Source: Acanthosepion esculentum (taxonomy: Eukaryota; Mollusca; Cephalopoda; Sepiida; Sepiidae). From it: 64,000 bases of DNA. Each line of letters begins with the position of its first letter. Positions within the stretch are counted from its first letter, which is position 1. Location of the stretch: NCBI GenBank assembly GCA_964036315.1, contig OZ038496.1:18904185-18968184 (forward strand). Direction: 5' to 3'. Below, piece by piece: positions 10,425 to 20,314 of the stretch. Below the pieces are notes generated by a model. It was not told the origin of the DNA and did no database searches. It saw nothing but the letters and a program-made list of their open reading frames with translations. Made by a program: the position numbers and the translations under genes.

Positions 10425-10865
10425 TAATAATTTCACCCCAAGCAAGGTGGCAATGCCACTAGTATGTAGAGGCTTACAAGGAATGAAATAGTAAAAGGGT
10501 GGGACCTAGATGCCAATCTAGTAGCACACTTAAATTTTTGTATGCAGGGTATCAGGTATAAAAGCTGTTGCCATGAAAATATTTGTAGAAAAGACAGAGG
10601 GAAGGCCAGGTCATGTCGGTGAGAGAAAGTGACTGGAGTCAAGATGCTTGGTCAGGATTATTACATTACAGACCCTTCTTTGGATTTTGTCAAGAATCAC
10701 AAATGTACAGTGGGGGCACCAGACCAGATATGGCAACAGTATTCAATGCATGGATGAATGGTAGATTTGTAAATGTGCAATGTGATGAGTAAAATCTTCT
10801 GGCACAACACATTCCTTGCAGTAGATTGAATCAGTGTAGTGGCTCCACTTCATGTCAGTGGAAAA
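10425..10865 (-). pseudogene. LINE-J 3' fragment (reverse transcriptase C terminus)
   Basis: On the minus strand the segment starts near the conserved CACTGACATGAAGTGGAGCC. It encodes a degenerate version of the IYKSTIHP / IQRR...P / LFYKYFHGN region. It ends in the tail CCTTGCTTGGGGTGAAATTA plus poly-A (poly-T at 10418-10430 on plus). Stops and indels break the frame, and part of the 3' untranslated region seen in other copies is missing. Confidence 0.75.
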
Positions 10866-10939
10866 CAAGAAGATGTAGTGTGCTGTTTTACACACACTTA
10901 TTAGGTAGGTTACTCATTATTTTCTTCTGTTTCTTTTGC

Positions 10940-11140
10940 TTCAATATGTCCATCTTCAAGCTCTCTTTCTTCTTTATGCATCCTAGAAATTTCAACTGTC
11001 TTCCTTCTGATACAAGCATCCTTTTCTTTCCACATTTTCCTTCAAATAGAATGACATATCTGTTGCCTAAAGTTTTCTGTTCATCCATGAGGAAATTTCT
11101 TTTTGAATTACTGGTATGAGGAGTCATCATTATCTACAGT
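10940..11140 (-). pseudogene. possible LINE-R fragment
   Basis: The phrase TCTTTATGCATCCTAGAAATTT on plus resembles TCTTTATGTTCCCCAGAAATTT in the LINE-R copy at 59.6 kb. Opposing frames of about 80-97 codons show no other recognisable motif. Confidence 0.35.
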
Positions 11141-11578
11141 ATTTATATGCATACTAATATCCTTATCTTTGTTGTTATCACAAGGTTTCATCTGTTGTGC
11201 CCTTTATTGGGTGTTCAGAGTGTTTGCGTTGTAAGCAGTGACCTCTCAGATGGGGAGAGCTTGAGGAGTATGAGGACCTTGATGAGAAGAAACAGTGATT
11301 CCAGTAGGATGGTGCTCCTCCTCATACCGCTAATATTAACATGGCATGGCTCCATGAAAAGTTTTGCGGGGGGCCTTTCATCAGCTTTAAAGCTGGTGGA
11401 ATGGGCACCTCACTTGCCTGACCTGAACCCCCTAGGTTTCTTTCTCTGAGGGTTACTCAAGGATAACATCTACCAGGGCAACCCTCACACTATTGCTGCA
11501 TTGAAGGCAGCCATCACTGAGAAGATTCAAGCGATCACCCTGAAGGAATGTGCATGTGTTACCAACAACTTTGCATTC

Positions 11579-11903
11579 TGTTGTGGCTTGTTTAGGGGCC
11601 AGGAAGAAAGACATGGAAGACAAAGGTAGGTCGAAACAAGTATATTGAAGATATATACAAAACAATAGTGTTAGTAATAAGTAGCTAGTGGTGTACGTCC
11701 AAACGGTAGATTAGCACTGCGTCTACTACTTCCCAAAACCTGCCGCATCAACCAACTCTCACAGTTTGTATTTATGAGAGGAGGAAGAGTTCATTCTACT
11801 GTAGGAGGGTTTACCACAACAGAGGAAGAGTTCATTCTACTGTAGGAGGGTTTACCACAACAGAGGAAGAGTTCATTCTACTGTAGGAGGGTTTACTACA
11901 ACA
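11579..11903. mobile_element. solo LTR inserted in the mariner relic
   Basis: The insert begins TGTTGTGG and its last 41-bp repeat unit ends TTTACYACAACA, giving TG...CA inverted termini. It is flanked by a 5-bp duplication CATTC (11574-11578 and 11904-11908). Removing the insert and one CATTC restores continuous transposase-like sequence. Size (325 bp), termini and 5-bp duplication are typical of LTR retrotransposon solo LTRs. Orientation is not settled. Confidence 0.75.
11780..11902. repeat. 41-bp tandem repeat, 3 copies, inside the solo LTR
   Basis: Units start at 11780, 11821 and 11862 (RGAGGAAGAGTTCATTCTAC...). They are almost identical, with one C/T change in the last copy. The last unit supplies the LTR right terminus. 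Confidence 0.95.
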
Positions 11904-12169
11904 CATTCAACAGTGCCTTCTACGGAATGGCAGATATTTGGAGCATGTACTTTTGAGCTTCTCTTGACATTTTTGGTTCATGTTTGAGGCTAAATGGTTG
12001 CAGATCCTAAAATGTTATCCATTTTTCTTTTAATAAATGTAATTTCTATTACTCTATCATTTGTGGTCTTTGATTTGTGCCTGATCATTTTGTTTCAAAA
12101 ATTGTGAAACACCCTGTATGTTAGTCCAAGTAACCTATAAGAAATTCCAAACTGAAATCATTATTTAAT

Positions 12170-12368
12170 ATACAGAGGTAAACTGCTCTTATTTCACTGC
12201 CCATGTCTAGGGATATTTCATTTAGTTTTAGTTTAGTTCTGCTCAGTTATTGCTCTATGTTTCCACTTAGTCCAAGTGCACACTGCCCAGCGCAGGGATT
12301 GAACTCACAATTACTATGTCACCAATTTCACAAACCAACACTTTAATCCACTAGGCTATTGTTCTGTG
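12170..12368 (-). mobile_element. SINE-B' head and proximal body
   Basis: On the minus strand ACAATAGCCTAGTGGATTAA begins a tRNA-like head, with a B-box-like GAGTTCAATCCC near 12296-12307. The body follows with GCAATAACTGAGCAGAAC and ATATCCCTAGACATGGGC, shared with 30.7 and 46.8 kb. The 3' part is missing. Confidence 0.75.
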
Positions 12369-12384
12369 GATTATTTTGCAAGGC

Positions 12385-12700
12385 ACATTCTTCCCTGGTC
12401 TTTTGTTTCCTGTTTGAGTTTCCAGTTCCTTCTAAAGTCTAAATCAACTCCATACTCTTAATGTCTCTGCCTAATCTCTGAAATTTTATTTGCCATTTAT
12501 TTTTTTTTTCCTCAATAGGAGTAGATGATTTTGCCTGCCATCTGGTTCACACTCTTCACTGTTTTTTTGAATGAAAGTAAAGGTTTATCCCTTTATGATT
12601 GGGTTTCCGGTTCCTTCTAAAGTATTTTTATTCTCTTTCACACCCTTGCATCTTAGTGGCATTATTGTCTTGTTTGGGGCTAATTGATTAAATTAAAATG
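12385..12700 (+). mobile_element. J-s elements, one partial and one longer copy
   Basis: Two stretches carry the TTTCC(A/G)GTTCCTTCTAAAGT core (near 12421 and 12605). The second continues through CACCCTTGCATCTTAGTGGC and TTGTTTGGGGCTAATTGATT, a mutated LINE-J tail. Confidence 0.65.
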
Positions 12701-13091
12701 TACTTATAAATAGGTGTAAAGTGGAAAAAAAAATCATTAAATATTAACAAAATTTTAAAATTTAAGACCACCCTAAAATATTCTTAAAACTGTATATAAA
12801 AGTAAACTATGGTATACTCTAAGTGATGTAATTCAATGCCTAAGTGGGTAAATATTGTCACTGAATTTTTATTTTCTTTGCTTCTATATATATATATACA
12901 TAAATATATATATATCTTTAATAACAAAAGAGAGCAAGAGAAGGATTAAGGAAGCTTTATTCCTCTTAGAATAATTGATACCAGCATAGTGACTATTTAT
13001 AGTCCTCTACAAACGAAAGAATTCTCCAAAGGGAGGTAATCACAAAACAAGGGAAATTACACCCAATTACTTTAACACATACAAACACATA
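12701..13091. other. unassigned AT-rich stretch
   Basis: Contains a TA tract at about 12884-12917. Nothing else was recognised. Confidence 0.45.
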
Positions 13092-13230
13092 GTTTTTTTT
13101 TAATTGGTATCACCCCAAGCAAGGCAGTACAGCTACTAAAGTACAAGGGATTACATGGTGCGGAGGAATTAGGAACCGAAACTTTAGTAATGAGCAGAAA
13201 TAGAAAATAGTAATCAGGAGGAGGACAGTA
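13092..13230 (-). mobile_element. LINE-J 3' end fragment
   Basis: The minus strand ends GCCTTGCTTGGGGTGATACC followed by an A-run (T-run at 13092-13100 on plus). This is a 3' untranslated-region-only copy. The TTGGTATCACC variant matches the 21.8-kb copy. Confidence 0.7.
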
Positions 13231-13879
13231 TATTGTGTACACACACACACTCACACAGGATTTGGGTATATGCTTAGAAATTTGGATCCAGATACATATG
13301 ATTTGAGAAAGGCTCATACATTCTCAGTAAAACTTGTACTTGTGTTTTGAGTGAAGGAATATATATGTCCTTAGATTTTGAATATCCCTGTAAATACCGA
13401 TAATTGTAATGAAAAAGATGAAGTACAAGAACAAGAAATTAAAAGAATTAAAAAAAATAAGTGTTTGTTCCCCTCAAGAGCGAAAGAATTGAGTTACTTG
13501 TAATTTGAATTCTTCTCACCATTTTCACACACTCTAAAATTTTCTCTTGCCCTTTTTAATTAAATTGCAAAGTTGCTTTCAAAGTTTTCCTTCTTGGCTC
13601 TCTTGCTAACGCATACAAGCTCACAGCAACTCAAATCTGAAAGATTCATACAAACATGCATACACACACACACGCATATCTCCTTTCCTTTGCTTGATCA
13701 CATTCACATAACACATGTTAATGCATTTCAAAACATATCAAGTTATGTAGACTCTTTTCATTGGTTATTAAGTCTTAGCCATTCTTTCTTAGTTTATAAA
13801 TAAAATTTTATCTGTAGTCATTGACTAATAGAAAACAGTAACCAATTGTAATGACATTTGTTATATTTCAACATTTTTT
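13231..13879. other. unassigned stretch with short CA tracts
   Basis: A 76-codon frame at 13573-13803 (+) shows no family features. CA repeats lie near 13240 and 13660. No shared repeat was found. Confidence 0.4.
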
Positions 13880-14360
13880 GATGCTCATTAGATGTGTACA
13901 TGCTCGTCTGCAGTCGCTCTCTCACAGACGTGCCGTCGCCTCTCTCTGTCTTTTTTACAAATACCTTCATGGTAATTGCTCCGATGAGCTGCTTTCGCTG
14001 GTTCCCAGACTTCATGAATTCAAGCGTCCTACGAGGCTGGCATCCCGCTCTCACCCTTTCACTGTTGAAACTGTTAAATGTAGCCATCTCTTCTATTCCA
14101 ATAGCTTCATATCTCACACCTCTCACCTGTGGAACTCCCTTCCCTTTTCCTGTTTCCCCGATAGCTATAATCTCCAACTATTCAAATGTAATGTCAATCG
14201 ACATCTCCAGTTGCCTTGATCTATCCACTATACTTCTCCTCATCTTTTCCTCTATCACTCCTATCTGCTCTCGTTTCAAATCCTCTGTAACCCCTTGTGA
14301 GCTTGTGGCTTCCTGCTTTGCTTGGGGTGAAATGCTTAAAAAAAAAGAAAGAAAATAAGC
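13880..14360 (+). pseudogene. LINE-J, least decayed 3' fragment
   Basis: An open frame from about 13905 to a stop at 14219 encodes the reverse transcriptase C-terminal end: ARLQSLSHRRAVASLCLFYK, then GNCSDELLSLVPRLHEFK, RLASRSHPFTVE, HLWNSLPFSCFP and CNVNRHLQLP. A 3' untranslated region follows (CTCTGTAACCCCTTGTGAGC) with the LINE-J tail GCTTTGCTTGGGGTGAAATG and an A/AAAG tail at 14337-14356. GC content is clearly higher than the surroundings, and the frame is intact to the stop, so this is the youngest LINE-J copy here. It is 5'-truncated: fingers, palm and endonuclease are absent. Confidence 0.85.
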
Positions 14361-14384
14361 ATTCGATTAATAGTCTTATTTTTT

Positions 14385-14588
14385 TCCTTTTTTTAATCAT
14401 TTTGCCCCAACCGAGGCAATAAAGCCACTAAGATACATGGGGTTATAGAATGTTAAAGAAAAAAATATCAGAAAAACATTATTAATAAATGAGAAGAATA
14501 AAAGAAGAGGAATTAAGAAAACGGAAGATGACGATTGACATTGCATTTAAATTTTTGAAGGTCAAAGTTGATTGTGATAATAGAACAT
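14385..14588 (-). mobile_element. LINE-J 3' untranslated-region fragment
   Basis: The minus strand ends TTTATTGCCTCGGTTGGGGC plus poly-A. The upstream part matches the LINE-J block ATTTAAATGCAATGTCAATC. It lies tail-to-tail with the copy at 13.88-14.36 kb. Confidence 0.75.
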
Positions 14589-14735
14589 CTTTTTTTTTCT
14601 TAATCATTTCAACCCAAGCAAGGCAATAAAGCCACTAAGATGCAGGGATTTACAGGGGGTGAAGGAGAATGAGAAGACTTTAAAGAGGAGAAGGACAATA
14701 AAGGAAAAGATTCAGGAATCCAGAAGATGGTTCTG
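14589..14735 (-). mobile_element. LINE-J 3' end fragment
   Basis: A second antisense tail (CTTAATCATTTCAACCCAAG after a T-run) directly abuts the previous one. Minus-strand features are CTTTATTGCCTTGCTTGGGT and the TTCTCCTTTAAAG/TTGTCC region. Confidence 0.75.
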
Positions 14736-14855
14736 TTTTGTTCACTATTGGTAAAACAGCAGGGTAGACTACGTTCTCTTGCTTTGAAGTGACAACCAGT
14801 CTATGAAATCTAAAACTGTGAATTCAAAATCAGCCTGGAGGGATGGACTCCTTCA
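14736..14855 (+). mobile_element. SINE-A1 3' half
   Basis: Carries TAAAACAGCAGGGTAGACTA, GTGACAACCAGTCTATGAAA and GTGAATTCAAAATCAGCC, the A1 body and tail without the head. Confidence 0.55.
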
Positions 14856-15169
14856 GGATATTTTGCCCTAGACACACCACTGCTGCTACGGCTGCAGTAC
14901 ATGTAGTGTCTTTAAAACACTATTGCGTTATAGGACTCATGATAAAGTTCTAATATCAAATAATGTCCTTTTCCAAAGAATTAGTTGGACGAGTATCTTC
15001 ATTCCTGTTATTTAGATAATGACATTTTGGAATATTTATTCCCCAAATATTTTTGTATTCTGTGAATCTCTGAGATACAATATTGAACATTTCCCAGAAA
15101 TTATTAGGGTTAGTACTTTTGCTTTTGTTAATTTGATCATTACATTTTTGCATAAGCATTCTTTAAAAT

Positions 15170-15482
15170 ATAAAAGGATGGTATTAATAAAGAAAAAAGG
15201 GAGACATATATTAGCAGGCATGTTTCCTCCTCTAATGGACTTTATCCGGGAAAATGTACGGATCTTATTTTGCAACAAGTATTTATAAACAAAAGTAAAA
15301 ATGTTAGCATTTTCAAAATTTTTATATTTAAAAGACACTGATAAATATTCATCAGGTTAACTGAAAAGTCAAGGTAAATTATGAAAGATGCTAAAGGATT
15401 CATTCTTTCAGGAATGGAGAGATTTAAAAAATTACTTTTTTAAGTTCAATAATTTTGTGAATATATATATATATATATTTTG

Positions 15483-15529
<47 letters not shown>

Positions 15530-15728
15530 TCAGATATAACTAAAATACATTTGTAAAAGCACAATATGAATAAAGACAAAAGGAAAACTTTTCTTAGCTG
15601 GCATGTTTCATTCTCTGATGGACTTTATCAATGAAAATGTAGAGATCTTATTTTGCAACAAGTATTTATAAACAAAAGTAAAAATGTTAGTTTTTTTATT
15701 TAATTTTTTTGTTTAAGAGATGCTGATA

Positions 15729-15735
<7 letters not shown>
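15170..15735 (+). repeat. direct repeat pair of about 160 bp
   Basis: Sequence from about 15185 to 15345 (GCAGGCATGTTTCC ... GGACTTTATC ... TTGCAACAAGTATTTATAAA ... CTGATAAATAT) recurs at about 15575-15735 with substitutions. TA tracts lie between and after the copies. This is an interspersed repeat of unknown type and encodes no recognisable protein. Confidence 0.75.
15461..15524. repeat. two TA tracts with TTTTGTGAA spacer
   Basis: TA tracts at 15461-15478 and 15485-15524. The AATTTTGTGAA preceding the first is repeated before the second, so the tract and its flank are duplicated. Confidence 0.95.
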
Positions 15736-16054
<319 letters not shown>

Positions 16055-16299
16055 CCTTTAACGATAGCACAATTCAGAGTTTCATCTACAATGCAATCCT
16101 CAGGTGTTGAATATAGAATTAATAGCTCAGTTGCATTACATCAAGCATTTTTTTATTAACACCAGCCCTATCTTTGCAATATATACATATATAATTAACA
16201 CACAATAAAATTCAAATTCACCTCATATGCGGAATAATTTAATTTCGACCAACAAAAATATTCTAGGATTTCACTTCAATTATATACCAATGGATTCAT

Positions 16300-16334
16300 T
16301 ACCTTTACTATCTATCTATCTATCCACCTATCCA

Positions 16335-16377
<43 letters not shown>
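16300..16377. repeat. TATC / CT / TA compound microsatellite
   Basis: (CTAT)n, then (CT)n, then (TA)n, running directly into the left arm of the hairpin at 16376. Confidence 0.95.
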
Positions 16378-16533
16378 TTAAAGACATTTATGATATGTTT
16401 AACGTTCTTTTTATAGATACAAGTATTTAAGCAAATGCTGTTTTACAGCATTTGCTTAAATACTTGTATCTATAAAAAGAACGTTAAACATATCATAAAT
16501 GTCTTTAAATAAATTGTCGGACTTTGTCCAATT

Positions 16534-16536
<3 letters not shown>
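16376..16536 (+). mobile_element. perfect palindrome: fold-back insertion of the SINE-C 3' end
   Basis: Arms 16376-16441 and 16445-16510 are exact reverse complements over 66 bp with a TTT loop. The right arm continues with AAATTGTCGGACTTTGTCC and AATTCAAA (to 16536) into a TA tract; the left arm lacks this extension. The sense arm carries AGCATTTGCTTAAATACTTG and AACGTTAAACATATCATAAA, the 3' module following the SINE-C heads at 4.9 and 58.5 kb. It is an inverted pair of one repeat 3' end in which only the right copy has the terminal ~26 nt. The absence of any mismatch implies recent origin or ongoing homogenisation. Confidence 0.9.

Positions 16537-16569
<33 letters not shown>
16537..16569. 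repeat. TA tract following the hairpin
   Basis: Pure TA, then CATACATACATA. It lies directly at the 3' end of the SINE-C hairpin and so behaves like an element tail. Confidence 0.95.
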
Positions 16570-16573
<4 letters not shown>

Positions 16574-16737
16574 CATACATATATAAACAGTAATATTTAT
16601 TTTCATCTACCAACCTGAATGTTTGGGAAATCTTATTCTTTCAGGACAATCAATGAAAATAAAGAAATATATACTGTTTAATAAATAAATAGACCACCTA
16701 CTAATATATGAGTAATCACTAAAATTAACATTTAAAT

Positions 16738-16738
<1 letters not shown>

Positions 16739-16772
<34 letters not shown>
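16739..16772. repeat. TA tract
   Basis: Pure TA repeat of about 34 bp with no recognised element on either side. Confidence 0.95.
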
Positions 16773-16774
<2 letters not shown>

Positions 16775-16779
16775 CAAAG

Positions 16780-17215
16780 ATTAATACAAAATAAATTACA
16801 CTGTCCTTGGGATGGACAAAGCAAATACTTTCAACATCACACACACACACACACATGAATTTCCTCGTTCTCTATCAAAAATTTTTTAATGAATACAGAG
16901 CATTGTCATATTTGGTGGACATTCAAAATACAGATACGCATTCCTCAAATTTCTTTAGTCTTTCTCTTTTACACACACACGCAGAGAGTTTACCTTTTCT
17001 TCTCAGCTTCACATTTGTCTGTAACTCAGAAACAGCTGGCTACATAGGCTTGCTAATTCCACTCTCTTCATCACTTCAACACTCCGACATGTACACAGTG
17101 TCTTTCAGTAGACTCACAAACACATTTAAAAAAAAAAAAAAAAAGAATCACTCACTCTCACACAACCTTCTCCTCCCCGACCTCCAATTCCCCACCAGCA
17201 GATAAATTAATTAAA
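16780..17215. other. unassigned stretch with CA and A tracts
   Basis: A 132-codon frame at 16807-17205 (+) is open but contains CA-repeat (HTHTHT) and poly-K stretches. It has no recognisable domain, so I do not call a gene. Confidence 0.45.
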
Positions 17216-17700
17216 TAGTTTATTAGATTTTTCACCAGGTCCATCCACTATCAGAGTTAGCGTGATTTGTACCCAGCCTTGGTGTGTCATTACTGAAATG
17301 CATTAAGCCAGGCAATGCCTGCCACATGCCTGGCCATGGGGTAGGGGAGAGCGAAAGGCGTAAAGGGTTTGAGGATAACAAATGGCGGATCAGTTATTTC
17401 TTTTGTTTCTTTGACAAACACAAAACTTTTGTAGCATTGACGCCTCAGGCAGCTCTTTAATTACGTACGCTGGAATTTTAATATTAAGATGAACCCTTTT
17501 CAATCAATGCCAATTGTTGGCTAATGTTCTGTATCTGATGTGGAATTGTCAGTGTTTTTCTTTTCTGTAACCAAATAAATGAATTAACTTTTGGCATATT
17601 TGATTGGCCGACACGAACACCCCACCCCAAGCAGAAGAGAGACGTCAAGTGCCACAAGTTTTCATAACTTGGCAATCAAAGGAAAAGTTATTGAAAGGAT
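17216..17700. other. unique, GC-richer segment
   Basis: Not shared with anything else in the window and more balanced in composition, with clusters such as GCCAGGCAATGCCTGCCACA and TTACGTACGCTGG. A 63-codon minus frame (17484-17675) is open but unrecognised. A conserved non-coding element is possible. Confidence 0.35.
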
Positions 17701-17713
17701 TAAAACATCTTTT

Positions 17714-18158
17714 TATATTTCTGAGATGAGGTATTGTAACTATTTACACTAGTTAATTCCCTTTTTAGTAACGCCAGCCTAGTTAATTCCCTTTTTAGTA
17801 ACTCTTCAAGTTTTTGTTCACCTCTGCTGTGGCCAGGTATTGAACTTGTAACGAGACATGGCCTAGTGGACAATAGTGTTGGTTGAAGTAATCCAGTGAC
17901 TTGACCCAGAGAGTTGTGAGTTCAATACCTGGCCACAGAAGAGGTGAACAAAACTTTGGGAGCTGAGTCACTAAAAAGATAACTAACTGAACCCGAGTTA
18001 TCCAGAAAAGGCATGGCACATGGATCTAGAATAATCTACCCCTATGAACTAAATTAAGGGTTCTGTTTGAAATTCTAACATGTCTAACCTGAAGACTGCA
18101 GCATACAATGACTGAAACGTTGTGAATATGACAATAAAGATGAGGACAATTATCGCTG
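17714..18158 (-). mobile_element. SINE-B inverted pair
   Basis: On plus, an antisense 3' end (ATATTTCTGAGATGAGGTAT) is followed by a deleted antisense body to GGTATTGAACTTGTAAC. A head-to-head sense copy begins with the tRNA-like GAGACATGGCCTAGTGGACA (17852), has B-box GAGTTCAATACC, and runs to about 18158, where it stops before the family tail. Read on the minus strand this is the same arrangement as the other fold-backs: truncated antisense piece first, then a sense piece with intact 3' end. Inside it a 25-bp AGTTAATTCCCTTTTTAGTA segment is duplicated. No clear target duplication was found. Confidence 0.75.
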
Positions 18159-18159
18159 C

Positions 18160-18420
18160 ATAGCAAACTTCTATGTAAAGGATGTCATCTTTGATTGGGA
18201 ACATCTCTGTTTTAATGTCCATATAACTCCTCTGATGATGGGCTCATGTGAGCCAAAAGCTTAGATAGACAACCAATATAATAAAGAAATATCCAAATGT
18301 TTCTCTTGAAACTAAAGCCATTAAACGATGCAAGCTCATGATAAAACATAATAGACATTCATTGTCTGTTAGCAATATATCTTTGAACAATGATCTTCTG
18401 CCTCTATACACTAAATATGT
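18160..18420 (-). repeat. interspersed repeat with CTGATGA hairpin motif (antisense copy)
   Basis: The reverse complement aligns with 26885-27160 over about 250 bp, sharing ACAGACAATGAATGTCTATT, the AAGCTTTTGGCTCACATGAG region and TTACATAGAAGTTT. On plus, 18232-18259 reads CTGATGA, TG, a 6-bp stem GGCTCA/TGAGCC, then AAAAG where other copies have GAAAG. It has no ORF. Confidence 0.7.
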
Positions 18421-18424
18421 ATGT

Positions 18425-18495
18425 ATATATAAATATATATACATGTGTGTGTGTGTCTGTGTGTGTATCTATATCTATCTATATATATATATATA
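18425..18495. repeat. TA/TG/TATC compound tract
   Basis: Compound dinucleotide and tetranucleotide tract immediately left of the 18.54-kb inverted repeat. Confidence 0.95.
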
Positions 18496-18538
18496 GCATA
18501 ATGAGAAGCCACGTATACTTTCTTGATATGTATATAAA

Positions 18539-18721
18539 ATATGGATAAAACAACTGAAAAGTTGCAAATTAAGAGAAAAAAAATTGAATGTTTTTTTTGT
18601 GAAAGTATTTATTTATATGTTTTTATATATTTATATTTGATATTTCAGATCGCCTCGATCTTTCCTCAGAAATTAATTGAATAACTTTTAATTTGCAACT
18701 TTTCAGTTGTTTTATCCATAT
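18539..18721. repeat. 33-bp perfect inverted repeat with 117-bp spacer
   Basis: Arms 18539-18571 and 18689-18721 (ATATGGATAAAACAACTGAA...) are exact reverse complements. TA tracts lie on both outer sides. The spacer contains, on minus (18643-18669), CTGAGGA-A-AGATC-loop-GATCT-GAAA, the same layout as the CTGATGA motifs elsewhere. Confidence 0.9.
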
Positions 18722-18742
18722 CTATATATATATATATACATA

Positions 18743-19194
18743 TACACACACACATAGGAAAATTAATGACAGTGGAAAAAGTTTTTGTGATACATTTTGT
18801 TCCTTAATTCCTCAGGTCTTCATTGTTGTAATCATTAACGTTAAGAAGGGGAGGAGTTGCTGAAATTTTAAACTTTTAATTTCGTGTTTTTATGGATATT
18901 TTTTGTCTATGTTTTTATCCTTTTTGTTATTAAGTATCCCACATTGAAATTGGTTATAACTATTTACCCATAACATACCAAAATAGAAAAAAAAGAAAAA
19001 ATAATTTATATCTGAAAGTATAAAATTTCAGTGACCCTCTCCTTCATGCAGATTTGTAATTATATCAATGTAAATATTATTCTAGTTTGATGATATCCTA
19101 GAGGACAAAATATGGTGCACAAATTTTTTTTCTACTTTGTCATTAAATTACCTAACATTGTTTTGGTATGTAAAAATTTTTTATCATTTTCTCC

Positions 19195-19205
<11 letters not shown>
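18743..19205. other. unassigned AT-rich stretch
   Basis: No recognised repeat or coding signal. Confidence 0.45.

Positions 19206-19239
<34 letters not shown>
19206..19239. repeat. TA tract
   Basis: Pure TA repeat preceded by CATACATA. Confidence 0.95.
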
Positions 19240-19244
<5 letters not shown>

Positions 19245-19940
19245 GATGACTGATAAGTTAATGTGATTAAGTTTTTTCTTTAATTGTTCTTGTGTTCACA
19301 AAAGTGTTTTCTTTTGTGTAAAAATTGTCCAAATATTCTGTATATCTGAATACTTTTGGCTATTTCTTTAGCCACTATCAAGGATGATTTTTATTTTTAA
19401 CTGAATGTATAGATTTTTTTACAGGAATGTTTTTCTTTCAAAACATGGTCAGTACGTTATGGCTGTGTTCATAGCTGATGTTATTGAGTGTTGGCTTTTT
19501 CCTTTTTTTATTAGTGCTTCCATTATTTTTGTCTTTCTTTACATGTGGCTGAGGCTATTATGCATATATTTTCTACAAGGATGTTTCAGGCAGAGTTTGG
19601 TAGGTTTCCATGTGTGTTTAAATGAATCCTAATTGAGCTCTGGTCAGAAAGGTGTAATGTGAGTGTTCTTGATAGGCATGTAATGGTATGTCCAATATAA
19701 TTATTCATAAATTTGGTTTGATTAAGGACATAATTCCTTTAGGGGCCTGTGAATTCATAAATAATATTGATTTTCTGTAATTTAGATCTTCCATATATAT
19801 ATATGAACAGATAAAGAGAGCATAGAAATCAACATTGCAATGTGACTTAGTTTCACAATATCCAAACCATATATACATCTAAAAATACACTATCTCTGAT
19901 AGTGAGCACCTTTCCCCCATTAATATACCAAATTTTAGAC

Positions 19941-19941
<1 letters not shown>
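19240..19941. other. unassigned stretch, one open frame
   Basis: A 75-codon frame at 19405-19632 (+) is aromatic- and Leu/Ile-rich without recognisable motifs. Around 19880-19935 the CTATCTCTGATAGTGAGCAC phrase matches 25.14 kb, so at least that part is an interspersed repeat adjoining a TA tract. Confidence 0.4.

Positions 19942-19981
<40 letters not shown>
19942..19981. repeat. TA tract
   Basis: Pure TA. It separates the repeat shared with 25.1 kb from the repeat shared with 20.5 kb. Confidence 0.95.
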
Positions 19982-19984
<3 letters not shown>

Positions 19985-20115
19985 TTTAAAATAATACATA
20001 GAATCCGAACAAAGTTTTAAAGAAATCTAACAAATGTAAAACGCTTCATTAAAATAGATTGGATTACACGTTTCACCTTTCTAGGTTTCATCAGATCCCA
20101 AAAATGAAAGAAAGC
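19982..20115 (+). repeat. interspersed repeat, copy 1 of 2
   Basis: GTTTTTAAAATAATACATAG ... AATAGATTGGATTACACG aligns with 20488-20600 as a direct repeat. This copy retains, on minus at 20070-20094, CTGATGA-A-ACCT-AGAA-AGGT-GAAAC, a well-formed CTGATGA hairpin motif. Confidence 0.7.
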
Positions 20116-20314
20116 AATCTGTGTATGTGTATTTGTACATATGCTAAAATAATGAATCATTAGTACTTTTCCTATGTTGGTGTTTCTCGTGATTAAAGAA
20201 GACAGAAAATAAGTGACTTTTAAAAAATGCTCTTAATATTTATTCTGTATCTTTTCTTTATAATCCTTAGTTCCTGCCTAAAGTTGTTAATCCATTTTTC
20301 CCAGTTTTTTGTAT

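Larger units (their letters stand above)
11190..12118 (+). pseudogene. mariner/Tc1-superfamily transposon relic (DDE transposase C-terminal half)
   Basis: Translated pieces include QDGAPPHTA (about 11300) and LVEWAPHLPDLNPLGFFL, then a stop where a Trp is expected (TGA near 11448). After that come GLLKDNIYQGNPHTIAALK and EKIQAITLKECA. This matches the second and third catalytic regions of IS630-Tc1-mariner transposases (QDGAPPHxA and SPDLNPxDFxLWG). The element appears to end in an inverted-repeat-like ATTGTGAAACACCCTGTAT near 12100-12118. No left terminus was found and the N-terminal half is missing. A solo LTR interrupts it at 11579-11903. Confidence 0.75.

Noticed and set aside
13818..14177. 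119-codon minus-strand frame
   Set aside because: It is the antisense shadow of the LINE-J reverse transcriptase C terminus, whose sense frame shows family motifs.
13894..14358. 154-codon plus-strand frame
   Set aside because: It overlaps the true LINE-J frame in another phase and carries none of its motifs.
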